The notes under the pieces: generated by a model
Told to the model about the DNA's origin: nothing
Seen by the model: only the letters and a program-made list of their open reading frames with translations
The model's database searches: none
Source: Phoebastria nigripes
Taxonomy: Eukaryota; Chordata; Aves; Procellariiformes; Diomedeidae
DNA length: 64,000 nt
Reading direction: 5' to 3'
Assembly (NCBI GenBank): GCA_035582835.1
Contig: JAYKAV010002810.1
Span: 144,172 to 208,171, forward strand
Program-made: the position numbers and the translations under genes
In this document: in pieces, positions 25,030 through 37,469 of the stretch
Position numbering within the stretch: position 1 is the stretch's first letter
Layout: each line of letters begins with the position of its first letter

Positions 25030-28000
25030 TCTGCACTTGGGGTAGGGATCTTTTGTTTTATGGTGTGGTTTGTGGGGGTTTTTTAAGTCTTTCAATGTGC
25101 CTTTACCCAACTACCAAAACTAAATTAAAACCTCTATGGATTTGGGTTTAATCTCATCATGTGTTTAAATAGTTCACACGGAAAAGGTACTTGTAGACAA
25201 TACAAGCAACTAATAGAAATGTGTTTGAATGTTGTGTGTAGGTAGGCAACATTAAAGAATATGGCCTGCAAAGCAATGCACTGNTGGACTGAACTCCTTT
25301 TGCTTTGTTTTTGGTTTGCCTAATTGTGGGTTTCTGCCAGGTTCTGATTTTAATATTAAAAAGTGAAACAGTACCAGCTAAGGCTCAGCATGGGATCAGC
25401 CAGTGCAGATATGCAGTGGGACCAGAGAGGTTACTCACCACTCTCTGCTCGGTGTGGTGAGTACGTGGGGCTGGTACAACTTGGGGGGATCTGTGTATCA
25501 ACTGTGGGAGGCAATACTCACTGTGCTTATGTGGGGATGGGTATCTGTGATTTCTGCCACTGCTGAGGCCTGNGCAAAGCCCCCGCAGGCTGCCTAACTG
25601 CCTGTCACATCACAAGGGTAAATTTCAGCTCCCCAAGTGTTGCTCACCCCTTCCACAAAACCACACGCGTGTGTACAAGGGTGTTTGTGTGCATGCAGGA
25701 ATGTATTTCTCTCACAGGCAATAACCTTGTGCATTTTTTTGTTTCAGCAGTTGTGTACCTAAGTGGTTCTTGATGATTTGGTCATCTTTCTTAAGCTGCT
25801 GGTTTTTTTATATGAAGCTTCCATGCTGAGCTGTACAAAATCAATAAATAACAACAAGAGGATATTTCATCTCCTTTTCCTGCAAGCCTCTATTCCTCTT
25901 GACATACGCAGGGAATGTTGAAAGGCAAAATTATTTCCAAATCAAATGATAAACAGTGCCCTTTGATAAGTTTTGCTTATATAGGAGATTCTGAAGAGAA
26001 AACAAAAATGTCTCTCTTTCTTCCTCATAACTTCTTTCCTCAAGCTTAATAGAAAAAGATAAAATGAGAACCATTACAATTTCATTTGCCACTTTGCAGG
26101 CAGAATATATCGCAGGTGAGCAGGCATTCACCTTCAGAGATAAAACTGAGTCAGAGAGAAAGAGTCCACATTGCCCTTAGAAGGAATGATCGTTCATGTC
26201 GCACTGCATGTTTTTTATGCCAGCCGTTTGTCAGCCAAGCAGCAGACATCTTTTTGCTGCACTCTGGCCCCACAGTTCAAACAAAAAGATGCCATAATAG
26301 AAGAGGCTGTTCAAGTCATGAGAGTTATTAAATGTCTTTCGTTTGCACCTAACCCTTTCTTTTCTCCACACAGGATAAATGATATGGTCCCTGTAATATT
26401 TAAAAAAAAAAAAAAAAAAAAAAGGTTGTTATTGTGTATTACTGAGGGAAAATAGGAAATCACAAGAAGAGGATGACCTCAAAGTAAGGGCCACTCTGCG
26501 TTATGGTTTGTAAGGGGGTACAAGAGACCAAAGCGCTAGGTCCTCCTCTTGTTCCTCTGCGTCACCTGCAGAAGCGCTGGATGGCAGCCTGAGGAAGATA
26601 GCAGCCTCCATGGGTCCCCCGTGTCCCCTGCCCTCCCAGAGAGCTGGACAGGGCTGGAGGTGCGTCTGTGTCTGCTTTACGGTCAGCTCTCCCAGCAGCG
26701 CAGGCATACGCTGCCCCTCGTTCAGGCATTGTTGCAAGGTCTGCAGTCAGACTGAGGTCCATATTTTTCTGTGGATTCAAACTCTCAGAAGTGCCTGTTA
26801 CATCAGGATGCCTAGCTTGAGATAAGTTAGAAGGGCTGGCTCTCAGAAGGTGCTGAACACATCTTTCCTTTTGCCCTCTTTCCCTGCCTCCCCTTGAACA
26901 GAGCCCTTTCAAGGCTCTGAAGTCAAGGACCTCCAATTGCTAATCCATTTTTAAAGACTGTGGTTGGTCTATAGGTATTTCTGAAACACCACCTCTCTTA
27001 TCTCTGGTCTCCAGCTAGAAATGTAATGCAGCACATAATTGCACAAGTGTCTCAGTAATGGTGCAAATTCAAATTAAATTGTGGGATACTTCACACTGTG
27101 CACATAACTCCTGATGTCTGTTTTACAGGCTGCACAGTTTAGCAGCACGCTTTTTAAGATGTAGCACTACAGTAGACATTAAATACAAGATTTTTTCCTT
27201 CCAGGGATGACACCAATGTATACCAAAACAATCTATTTAATTCAGTTTAATTCTTCCTGGCAGTAATAAAAAAATACTAAATAATAGTACAAGGAAGGCA
27301 ACCAAAGAAGCCCTTGGCCAGCTAAGTTAGATTCGGATTTTTAGAATAAATATCTACTCTCTTGGACTCAAGTAGGAGAAGAGTATTCACCGTTCCCTGA
27401 GCCGTCTCCCCTACTGGGCTGCCACAGCTCATATCCTCATTCTTTCTGTGGGTCACACTGAAAAGCGCTTTCTTCACAGGTCCACTAGCATCTGCTCTTT
27501 TAAGGCTGAAGACTGCCCCTCAGCCACTGAGCCTTTAAGGATGCAGTGCTCTGCAGTGTGTGCAGCATGAATACCGTGTTGCCTGTATTTTACCCACCTT
27601 GGGAACAACAACCACCCAAAACCAGACCATGACCAGCCAGCTCCTGGCATCTAACCACACGGTCAGCTTTGCTCTACCTGCCTCTCACAACGATGGATCA
27701 CACTACATTCATGTAGCCAAACAAGTAATGATAAGAAGCAAAAAACCCAGTGTTTATCATTCATTATCTTTTGCTTTCCCTCTTCTCTAGTTTTCCACAC
27801 ATGAAGGAGGGGGATAAAAGAATGAATCTCCATTGTGCCAGCTCACTCTACAAAACTGCTTTGGCTCAGAGGCAAAATTGTTCTTGACTCAGCCCAAACA
27901 GATTTGGGCAACGACAGGTTTGCGTTTCAGAGCACAGGAATGTTCAGGCATCAGCAGACTGGCTATTTGTTTAGGTTTATTTTTTCATATGACATAATCT

Positions 28001-31000
28001 CCTTCCAAATAATGCCTGCCATCATCTTGGATGATGCTATTCCTACATGTGCTGTTCACAGTAGCACTTTCAGCACTGACATTTCAATGCTAAGGAAAGC
28101 TAAAGGCAGGGAGTTCATTACAGAAGCTCCCTTCAGGCTTTTGGCAAGATGTAGTGAGATGCCAGTTGTTCCCAGTCATTTTCTGTGAACAAGAATATAC
28201 TGGAGCACTCAACCAAGTAGAGTATATTCAACATTATTTCCTTATGGTACATACACCATATTTTGTCACAAGTGCAATGAAAGAGTTCAGTTGATCATGA
28301 AATCTCTTTTGAGTTTTTTTCCTAGCATCTTCTAAACCAGCAGTTATTCAAAATGCAAGAAACTTTTGAAGGCTGCCTGCTGCATGTGGTACTCTTGCCT
28401 TCTTTCCCTCACCTCCCCATTAACAAATAGAATAAGAACAAAAATTGAAAGGTATTCAAACCTATGTTACCCATCAGAAAAGGCAGGTGATATGAAACCA
28501 TTTTTTTCTTTTCTAAATGTCCTAGCTATATTATTTCTTCTAGTGTTTAATCTACTAGAGTCTCGTTGTATGTTGCGACGGTAATGTATTACTATTTTCC
28601 AGGCACCTCTTATATGTCATCCAAGTATTTGGAGGGATGATAAAAAATTGGGTTTAAGCACTTTCAACTACTGTAGCCCTGCCATACCTTAGCCCTATTT
28701 GGTTTTACCATGAGACACCTACCCACCTGATTAGATGCAGCTTTCTTCCTGCGTTCCCTGACCAGAGCTGGGCACTCCATCAAGGAAGGGTATGGTCTGC
28801 CCTGACCTCCCTAGAGAGTGAATGGCACTAAGCCTTCATCTGATGCTTCCTCAGAAAGGGACGGAAAGGTCAGGAGAAGTTTGATAAAGGTGGGAAAGGT
28901 TGGATAACACCTTCTAGGTGTTATTCACACACACTTGCTACACCGAGACATCCTACTTGTTCCTGTTGCCACTGCGGACAGCCCCGTTCTGCTCTCCTCC
29001 TCACTTCCAGCACTCCAGGTTGTTGTGGCTTCTGGGTGGGCTCAGACCTGCTTGCAGCCCATCGCTGAGTACTCATGAAAGTCAGCGATGGTCCATCTAT
29101 ACTGTAATTGAAGGTATGAGGGCCTTATATTCCAGCACTGCTGAGCAAGATGTAGTCCAGCTAGCTCCAGCACAAGTAGAGTGAAACCAGGGCAATCAAG
29201 CCCTGTCTCAAGCTGACCACTGGAGTATATATCATGGTTTTCACTGTTGCTCTCAATAGCCAGTGCTCGGGTCTCTGCTGCCCTAGGTACATTGTCACTG
29301 GTACTCAAACCAAATAAACTGACAGTAATTTGGACATGACTGTACATGCTGCAATAGCACCTATAACTACTTACACAAAGGAGAGAGGCTGGTACTTGCA
29401 CAGCCTAATTTTAGGCACCCAGCTCAAGTGATGGAGATAATTTAGTCACCCAGTTGAGGCTAATTCCCCTGGGTCCCCTATGTAGCCCATGGGGAGAAGT
29501 TCCTTTTGAAGGGTGCTTCTGAGCAGGAAGATCTCATAGCCGNCAAGCTGGTGTTGCAGCAGATGCACGGCGTTCTCCCATGTCAAGGCAGTATGACAAC
29601 CTCCCAGAGGTGACGGGCTTCAGAAGAGGAAGGTATCTACTTTTCCAGTAGTAGGAGCATCTTTGGAGGCCAACTGGGCACTCTAAGGTCTCCACTGGCA
29701 CATCGGAAATGCAGAAGGTGATTATTGACCTCCAACATCTTTACGTAATAGGTAGAAGCACGAGTCCTTCCGCTGCTCCCGTTTGTCATTACTGTTCCTG
29801 TCCTAAATAAGCCAGTTTGTTTTCCAACAGTTGTTTTTTTAGCCAAGATATCTTTTTTCTGTTCCACACAAAGATGGTGCAGGTCTGTAAACACCGTGCT
29901 CAGAGGACTGGCCTGGTTTTGTGATTTCTGCTTTGTTTATTCTTTTTTCCCTGGAAACTGCATCATTTGTTTTCTTCTGGTGGTGTTGTTTATTTTATCA
30001 TGCTCTGATGGATGTTGAGATTGCAGCTTTCTACATATTAGTTAATCAAGATGTTTCAGAGGTGTCGTCTTGCCTGTCTTCTTTCTGCCAGCACCATGTT
30101 TGTCTAGAGCTGCATTAAAGGATTTCCATTTCAGTGGCCCACCGGCATGCATGAAGTCTGAATCATGGCTGGGTGGTGATTTAAACTAGGTGAAAAAAGA
30201 AAAGAATACCTGCAGCCTTTGTCCTGCCACCTCTCCATTAATGAGCACAAAATTCATGCTCTGGGTTCTGTAAACCTCATTTAGGTGTGTCAGCAAGAGC
30301 CAGAACTATATTAAAGACCTGAAACTGGAAAAATAATTAAGAAGGCTCAATGCCAATTACTTTTCATCTTCAAACTGCTGCTTACAGTTCATTCCCAGCA
30401 AATACTGAAAGGTCATCAGCATTTTTTTTTTCTTTTTCTTATGAACAGGTTATTTAGATTTCTTCTCGGTGTTCTCAGCACTCCGTGGTGTGGTACAGAA
30501 AAAGAGACCAATATACTACTAGCCAAACAGCTCATCTCTCATACTAAATGGAAGTCAGACAAGGACAGTACATTTTTCTTTTTAATCACAAGTGGTATTC
30601 ATAGCACTTCCTCTATTTTCTGTTTTCCTTCTTATTATCATGGATAATGCAATGGAAATGTAATCATTTTTAATCAGGTTTAATTATATAGTTTATTCTC
30701 ATTCTTTATCTCTCCCACTTGTTAAAAAGGTGAGTTTCTGTTTCATTCTGCTTCCTTTGTTGGAGCACTATAAAGCCATCAAATAACAATACATGGCTTC
30801 CAAAGCTAATGTGCCTGAACAGACACAGGTGCCCGCCCTAGAAGCCTGTCCTGACTTCAGCATCCTCGTTTGGGCTACTCTCACTGTGAGGATTAAAGTC
30901 ANGTGTGTCTCGAACCGCAGTGAGTCGGTGCGTACCTGTGTGCCCGCATACCCTTGGAGTGATGTCACATCACAAATTCTGAAGCATCTCTCACACCGGT

Positions 31001-32475
31001 AATAGGTATGCCTTGTACCCATCGTATTCATCTCAGGGGTCTGGTGCTTCAAAGAAGATGCCAGGCTAATTCTCATAAATATTCCTCCGTTTGTTAATGC
31101 TGAAAGGTGTCCCTCTCATCTTTTGCTATTTCAAAGTACTTTTCTGAGGAAAAAGACTTACAGTCTTGGGCTTAAAAAAAATCACATTGTTAAAAATAAA
31201 ATGTTCTTACTTATGTTACTATGAAAACCTTAGATTGCTTAGATAATTACAAGAAACAATTTAAATTCATTTCTGTTTTTTCTGGTTTAGTTATTTTTCT
31301 TTGCTTTATTTTGGCCAATCAACGTTGATGAATTTACTACATATGATTCTCTATCATTTCTAGCTCCAGGTTTTCATATACTGGCAGGGTTTGAATTTTA
31401 AGTGCTACAGGCAAAGGTGTAGCATATTTGTTTAGTCACTTTAATCACCGCTAAAATAATAATAAAAAAGACTGCACTGAGATATTTGTATTTTATCAAG
31501 TCTTGTGTTTAAGTTACAAAAAAATACCGGACACTTGGAAGGGGGAGGAGAGCTTTGTCCTCTCTCTTCCTTTAAACTATCCTGCCTGGGCATTCCTCAG
31601 CCAAGGTTCAAGGATTCACAGTACAGGTCCAGTCTCAAATAAAGTCCTCGCTCCCTTTTACATCCTTTTCTGGCTGCTGGTGTGTAGTGCATCACGCTGC
31701 TTCCCTCTTTTTGTAACCTATTGCCATTCTGGTGACCTTTCCTTTTCTTCTCCAGCTTTCTCAGAAGTGAGCCACAGGCCAAAAAAATGGGGGAGGATGA
31801 AAATGGAAACAGAATTGGCACTCACAGTTTCATCCAGCACATTTTTTCTGTTCATAGGGGAAATCTTTATAACCTTGTCCAAAATGTCGACATATTTTTA
31901 AACAAACGTTGACAGGGGTGGCCAAACTTCAGCAGGAGTGTTTACTCTAGAGCTCATTTCCTTACTCACTAAGACATCTACGGTTATGATATATGCTAAG
32001 AGGGCATTTTCTGGGTTGCAGCAAGATTTTAGACAGTCTGATAATTTGGCCATCATTCTCCCAGTCAAATCTGAGGAAATGTGGGTTTGCTCCTAAGGTT
32101 GGTTTCCAATAACCCAATAGAGACTAGCTGTGGGCAAGGTCATTTAACAGCCGAATGGCCATCATTGCTTTGCGAGAGAGCAAAGTTATAATAGACAGCG
32201 TGGAGTGAGTCACAGCTATTGAAAGCATAAAGTAAAATAAGAGCTTTTAGACAGCTGTAGCACCAAAAGAGGAAAAAACATACATCTTGAACTGCTGTAG
32301 CATAGATCTACTGGACCTGTTACTCACAGACAGAAGGTCCCCAGCACGCTGTGCCAGGTTATTTTCATTAAGACTGGAGAAATCTAATTAATGTAGAGGA
32401 AGCGGAGCTTGTTTGTCAGTGACAGCGATGTTCTCACTTCGGAGTGGGGGTTTCAACGATATGGGGGTGGCATAA
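25030..32475. other. Long non-coding stretch, no gene recognised
   Basis: No exon or RNA gene recognised. Open frames up to 132 codons (31,503-31,901, plus) and 124 codons (26,562-26,936, minus) have no motif I know. A 22-base A-run lies at about 26,402-26,423. A 10-bp perfect hairpin at 29,059-29,091 is near chance expectation. Ns are at about 25,284, 25,573, 29,543 and 30,902. Confidence 0.55.
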
Positions 32476-32480
32476 GACAG

Positions 32481-32559
32481 AGGTGAAACCCTGGCTCTGT
32501 TCAAGATTTGAAGGATATGGGATTTTTGCCTTTGACTTCAATGAAGCCAGGATTTCATG
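32481..32559. repeat. Palindromic MITE-like relic beside the hAT pseudogene
   Basis: The left arm begins AGGTGAAACCCTGGCT and the right arm ends AGCCAGGATTTCA, which is its imperfect reverse complement. The centre contains TTTGACTTCAATGAAG. The whole resembles an old palindromic bird and reptile repeat that I recall as 'tgaaatcctggcc...ttgacttcaatgg...ggccaggatttca'. It ends a few bases before the first hAT-like codons. That could mean it is a terminal part of, or a non-autonomous relative of, that transposon, or it could be coincidence. Confidence 0.5.
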
Positions 32560-32564
32560 CCAGA

Positions 32565-33565
32565 AAACTAGTGCATCTAATGTTGTAAAATGTATCAGTC
32601 ACATAGCCAAAGAATAGATTTAGCTGATGCAGAATTTGTCATATAGCAATGCTGTAGCATCTGTCACAGCGCCTGAAGATGAGAAAGTACTAGTAACAAC
32701 AACAGAAATTGAATCTGTGTCCCTTTCATGACAAATGTCACCTGAGTTAGCTATATGTGTGATTTTGACTGAAAATCTGAAACTGGAAATGGATAATGGA
32801 GTTGTTTATTCTTTGGCACTTGGTGAAAAGTGCAGAGGTAACTGCTGTACTTTAAATCAACTGTTGATATTTTTTATATGATTAACAAGGATTTTAAGGT
32901 TCATGAGGAATGGCTGAGGCTGTTATCCCTGCACAGCACCATAAAAAAGATTTTATTTTTAATCCTGTGAAGGGCACTGTGCATTGCTTTGGTGGCTTTG
33001 ACAAAATAACAGCTGTGGTGACTGACGGTTCTCCAGCTGCGGGGGGTGGGGGAGTCAACAGTTTTATTGGTTTACTTAAAAAGAAATATGGAGTGAACTT
33101 CCTACCTTTTCAACGAATGAGATACCGAAAAGCCTCATGCGGGAAGGTACTAACACTGGCAAATGTCATGGAAGTTGTTAAAGTGATTAACCTTGTTAGA
33201 GCGAGGAACAGAGCTTTCAACGGCTATCACTCTGTCTCTGACACAAAAGTTGCTGAGAACAGAGTTTGGGGATTTTTTTCTTCAAGTTAAAGTGTAAAGG
33301 AAGGTATTTTAAGAAATAAGAAATATTTTGTCTTCCGAGAATTAAATGTTAATTTTCATGATGAAGCCTTCTGGAGTCAATAAACTACTGCCAGACTTTA
33401 TCAGCACAAATTGAGCAGTATTGTTGGTTTGTGTGACTTGGCATTTGCTTATAAAGTAATTCTTACCTCAGGTTTCTTTTTAATGGAAATATTAAAGTTA
33501 TTGGAAAATACAATGGGCAGAAGAGATTGTCTTCTTTCCAGTTATCAGATATATTTCTGCTAGAA
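32565..33565 (+). pseudogene. hAT-type transposase pseudogene (GTF2IRD2/ZBED-like)
   Basis: Fragments in three frames line up in order with hAT transposases of the group that gave rise to the GTF2IRD2 C-terminal region and ZBED-like genes. They are LADAEFVI (32,620-32,643), YSLALGEK...QLLIFFI (32,807-32,878; family SLALDEST..AQLLIF), NKDFKVHEE (32,884-32,910), VVTDGSPA (33,015-33,038; family TTDGAPAM), CGKVL (33,138-33,152), VMEVVKVINLVRARN (33,165-33,209; family VNFIRAR) and CDLAF (33,432-33,446). The longest uninterrupted piece is 126 codons (32,910-33,290). Stops (for example 32,879-32,881) and at least three frame changes (near 32,650, 32,882 and 32,970) break it. The Asp of the LALDES motif, taken as the first catalytic acidic residue, is Gly here. 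It is not functional as a transposase. A domesticated gene is unlikely because of the breaks. Confidence 0.8.
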
Positions 33566-33569
33566 AAAC

Positions 33570-34680
33570 AGATGAAAAATGGATTATCCATTGAAATTCT
33601 TAATGCAATTTGTTTTTTTGCTGCAGCTGGGGTAAAATACTAGCCGCCACATTTTTTTCATATATCCACATGAATTGGTGCATGTGAGTCTGAGACAGGA
33701 ATACTGTAGACCTTACGCAGACAAAATTTTTACTGGATTCAGCAATTCTTGCAGTCAGTCCTGAAAGAGTAAAACATGGTGTGATACCCAACATACATGT
33801 TTCCACAGTCTGGCTTACACTATGAAGTTTGAGTAGGCAACCACTGTGGGGTATGGAGTTGCACGGTCCAGCCTGGAGATAGCTGAAATAAGGCATCACT
33901 TTTAGCCGTGGAGATGGAGTAACAGTACAGACAGCTGCAAAATCAACTCCTTATCGTCCACCCCCCCCCCCAAATTACTTCCATTCTGAAGGTAGAAGGA
34001 AAATGGCAGCAAACCTGGTTAGTGGGAACTGCCTCCCAAATGTTTCCCAAAAATTGGAGGAGTTTGCTTCAAAAAAAACTTGTTCATTTTCAAGAAAACC
34101 AGTAGGTGGAAGAACTTCCTGTGAATTTTAAACTCAATAAAGTGAAGTAAAAAAGCAAAAATAGATTGATTTGTATCCTTCTACCTCCTAGGTCCCCAGC
34201 AACAACTGTCAATGCAGATGTAGACAACATAATAAAGCAGAAAACTACTGAAGTAATCTTGTCACTGGAGTCCTTCTTATTGTGTTGGAAATAAATGTTT
34301 CTCTATTTTATTTGTTGCATGTTTTTTCTGTTAGCATTTTGGAATGCTAACCATCCTTTTAAATGATTAGTTATAATGGGTCATTGTGGGAAGAAATGGG
34401 GAAATGAAACCAAGCCAATATTCTTTCATGTTAATCCAATTTTATGTCAGTGGTCTTGATCTTTTGTCAGCTTAAGAGTCTTATTTTGGTTGCAGGCTAT
34501 CGCAATATTACAAAAAGATCATTTGGCTTTTCAGTATAGGTAATTTCTGTTCTAAAGGAATTCCCTCCAACTGGAGGAAATGTTGGTATAAATAAGACCA
34601 GACAAGTGATTGTGCCTTTCTTGAGAATAACTGGTGCTATAAATTTTAGCTAATCCCAGACCCAAGGAATCAGCACTCTA
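33570..34680. other. Non-coding stretch after the hAT relic
   Basis: The end of the transposon relic is not visible: I found no clear terminal inverted repeat here. A C-run lies near 33,960-33,971. No gene recognised. Confidence 0.5.
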
Positions 34681-34685
34681 AAGCT

Positions 34686-34788
34686 CCAGGCCTTTAAACA
34701 CATGAATAGCTCTATTGAAAGCAGTGGCACTTTGTCTGTGCTTAAAGCTAAGTACCTGCATAAGTCTTTACAAGATCAGAATCTAAGG
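34686..34788. repeat. Ancient palindromic repeat relic ('cttaaag..taag' type)
   Basis: The order 'ggcctttaaacacatg', 'ctattgaaagcagtggca', 'tgtgcttaaagctaag', 'gcataagtcttta', 'gatcag' parallels a common bird and reptile palindromic element. Its pattern is cccttaagcacatg, cattgacttcaatggga, tgtgcttaaagttaag, gcttaagtgcttt, ggatcag. The family name is left open. No coding potential. Confidence 0.5.
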
Positions 34789-34794
34789 CAGAAA

Positions 34795-36360
34795 TGTATT
34801 ACCCTGGTAGCTCAAACACCTAATTTCAGATTTATAATGCTGGTATCGTTTGACCCTGTTGTCATACTTAGGTTGTCCTAGTTCTTCACTGTAAGACCCC
34901 CAAGAAGCACAACGCAACTTTCATGTCTTGCCTCTTGATGCTATGGAAGAGGGTATGTGTACTATATTTAAGTCAACCCTTGTTTTCTGCACATGAAAGG
35001 GACACCATATGCATCTCCTCCTTATCCCCAGAACAGGCAGACTTGTGTTAATCAATGCAAACCATACACTGAGGTGTTATGGTTGCTCCCTTAATTCCAG
35101 AAAGCTGGTACTTTGCTGCACCTCTCTGCTAAAGGCAGCTATTTATAATCACAATCAAACCACTCACCTGCTTCTATGCTGTATTATTCCTGATGCAGTA
35201 GATGCTAAGAAAGACTGACTGAGAGGTACTGTAGACCTACTCTGAGTGTCAAGGAGTAATAACACTTTTGAGGAAAACAGCAAAACCCAGTAGTCTGGGA
35301 TTCTCCATGTTTGTGGTAAGTGCTTCAAGTGGATTTGGCTTTTGCTTATTTTTTTCATAATTGACCATCACTTTCTTACACGGCTATGTTTTCTGCTCAA
35401 CGAACTAGCACTCTGGAGTTTTTTTAATGAGTAACGTGTGCTGTCTTTTAACTAAAAGTATATGTGGAAGACCTTGTAAAGGAGGAAAAGGGCAGGTAAA
35501 GAGGACTAAGACTACTGAAGTCTTCCTGTCTTGAAGAAGAGATGAGAGGGCAGACAGAACACTTTTCTCAGAATAGGATATATGTAACACTGACTCTGCA
35601 TCTATTTCATGGAGGGATACTGCATTTCAGTGGCTGGTCTGGATATATGATGGAAGACCCCCTAATACGGTTGTTTGAAAGAGATCCTAGCATGTGCCTG
35701 ATAAGTCTGGGATGCAATTTGTGCTAGTGGTTTATCTACCAAACCCTCTGGTGTTTCCATATGAATGAGGGGCAGGTAGAGGCATGTTTGTTACCTGCAG
35801 CACATGGATACATTAGACTTGCTCCACATAAAATCCCCTGCAGTTCCTAGCAAAGTGCTGAATGTAGAACAGTCTCAGTGAGCTACTACAGCCTGGCAGA
35901 GACAGCTGAAGCTGAAACTGATAACCTGTTCTGCTTGGTCTTTTGGGAGTATGAACTGGAGAAGAAGCTGGTTGTCTGTTAAGTGACATGTGGAAACTCT
36001 CTCTCTCTCTCTCTTTTTTTTCTGGTTTTGTTTGTTTGTTTGTTTTTTAATAATGACTCTGAATGTTTTATTGAATCAAATTATGATTGATATGACCTAA
36101 ATAATGTGGTGCTGTAATATTTCTGCAGTTGGTGGTGTTACCTCTCTTTAAGTTACCAGGGCATTCATTTCTGCCTCAGCATGCTGTGTTTATAAAGGCA
36201 TACATAGATCATCTCCAAGACCTTGGTAGCAGCATCTGCATTTTTCCAACGAGTGTGAGACTGGCACCCAGGGCTGTCTAATCCTTTCAAAATCCTCCAA
36301 TTTAGGAGCAAGCAGCAAAAAAACTGGTGGGAAGTCTGGTGGGAAGTGGTGCAGACTGCT
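34795..36360. other. Non-coding stretch with CT and GTTT microsatellites
   Basis: No gene recognised. A (CT)n run at about 35,997-36,014 leads into a T-run, then a (TTTG)n run at about 36,027-36,043. A 12-bp unit CTGGTGGGAAGT is tandemly duplicated at 36,324-36,347, just before the recognisable CR1 starts. Confidence 0.6.
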
Positions 36361-36364
36361 GGGT

Positions 36365-37463
36365 CTGAGGCTGAATGGATTTGATGGGTGGACTGTCCGG
36401 TGGGTGAGGAATTGGTTGGCTGGTCACATCCAGAGGGTAGTGGTCAACAGCTTAATGTCCAGATGGAGATCGGTGATGAGTGGCGTCCCGTGGGGGTCCG
36501 TATTGGGACCCGTACTGTTTAAAATCTTCATCAGTGACATAGACGGTGGGATTGAGTGCACCCTCAGCAAATCTGCAGATGACACCAAGCTGAGTGGTGA
36601 GGTCGACACGCCTCAGGGATGGGATGCCATCCAGAGGGACCAGGACAAGCTGCAGAAGTGGGCCCGTGTGAACCTCATGAGGTTCAACAAGGCCAAGTGC
36701 AAGGTTCTGCACCTGGGTCGGGGCAACCCCTGGTATCAATACAGGCTGGGGGATGAAGGGATTGAGAGCAGCCCTGCCGAGAAGGACTTGGGGGTACTGG
36801 TGGATGACAAGCTGGACATGAGCCGACAATGTGTACTCACAGCCCAGAAAGCCAACCGTATCCTGGGCCGCATCANAAGAAGCGTGGCCAGCAGGTCGAG
36901 GGAGGTGATTCTGCCCCTCTACTCTGCTCTGGTGAGACCCCACCTGCAGTACTGTATCCAGCTCTGGAGCCCTCAGCACAAGAAAGACATGGACCTGTTG
37001 GAGCGGGTCCAGAGGAGGGCCACGAAAATGATCAGCGGGATGGAACGCTTCTCCTATGAAGAAAGGCTGAGAGAGTTGGGGTTGTTCAGCTGGGAGAAGA
37101 GAAGGCTTTGGGGAGACCTTATTGCAGCCTTTCAGTACTTAAAGGGGGCTTATAAGAAAGATGGGGACAAACTTTTTAGCAGGGTCTGTTGCAACAGGAC
37201 AAGGGGTAATGGTTTTAAACTAAAAGAGCATAGATTTAGACTAGAAATAAGGAAGACATTTTTTACGCTGAGGGTGGTGAAACACTGGAACAGGTTGCCC
37301 AGAGAGATGGTGGATTGCCCCATCCCTGGCAACATTCAAGGTCAGGTTGGACAGGGCTCTGAGCAACCTGATCTAGTTGAAGATGTCCCTGCCCATGGCA
37401 GGGGGGTTGGGCTAGCTGACCTTTAAAGGTCCCTTCCAACCCAAACTATTCTATGATTCTGTG
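36365..37463 (+). mobile_element. CR1 LINE, 5'-truncated, best preserved copy
   Basis: An open frame of 340 codons (36,404-37,426; in-frame codons run back to about 36,371) encodes the reverse transcriptase C-terminal half and thumb of CR1 ORF2. Seen motifs are [13 protein letters not shown] at residues 27-39 (family GVPQGS), SADDTKL at 57-63 (family FADDTKL; Phe to Ser beside the catalytic Asp pair), [52 protein letters not shown] and a [20 protein letters not shown] block. An extra base near 37,314 shifts the frame at the end. The 3' terminus carries the CR1 hallmark 'ctattctatgattctgtga' at about 37,445-37,463. CR1 retroposes by target-primed reverse transcription. This copy lacks ORF1, the endonuclease and the RT N-terminus, so it is inactive. 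One N lies at about 36,876. Confidence 0.95.
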
Positions 37464-37469
37464 ACTTGG

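Noticed and set aside
29059..29091. Perfect 10-bp hairpin with 13-base loop
   Set aside because: About one 10-bp inverted repeat with a short loop is expected by chance in 64 kb, and nothing around it extends the pairing.
32910..33290. Intact small gene derived from a hAT transposase
   Set aside because: Homology continues on both sides in other frames with stops, so the 126-codon frame is a fragment of a broken element.
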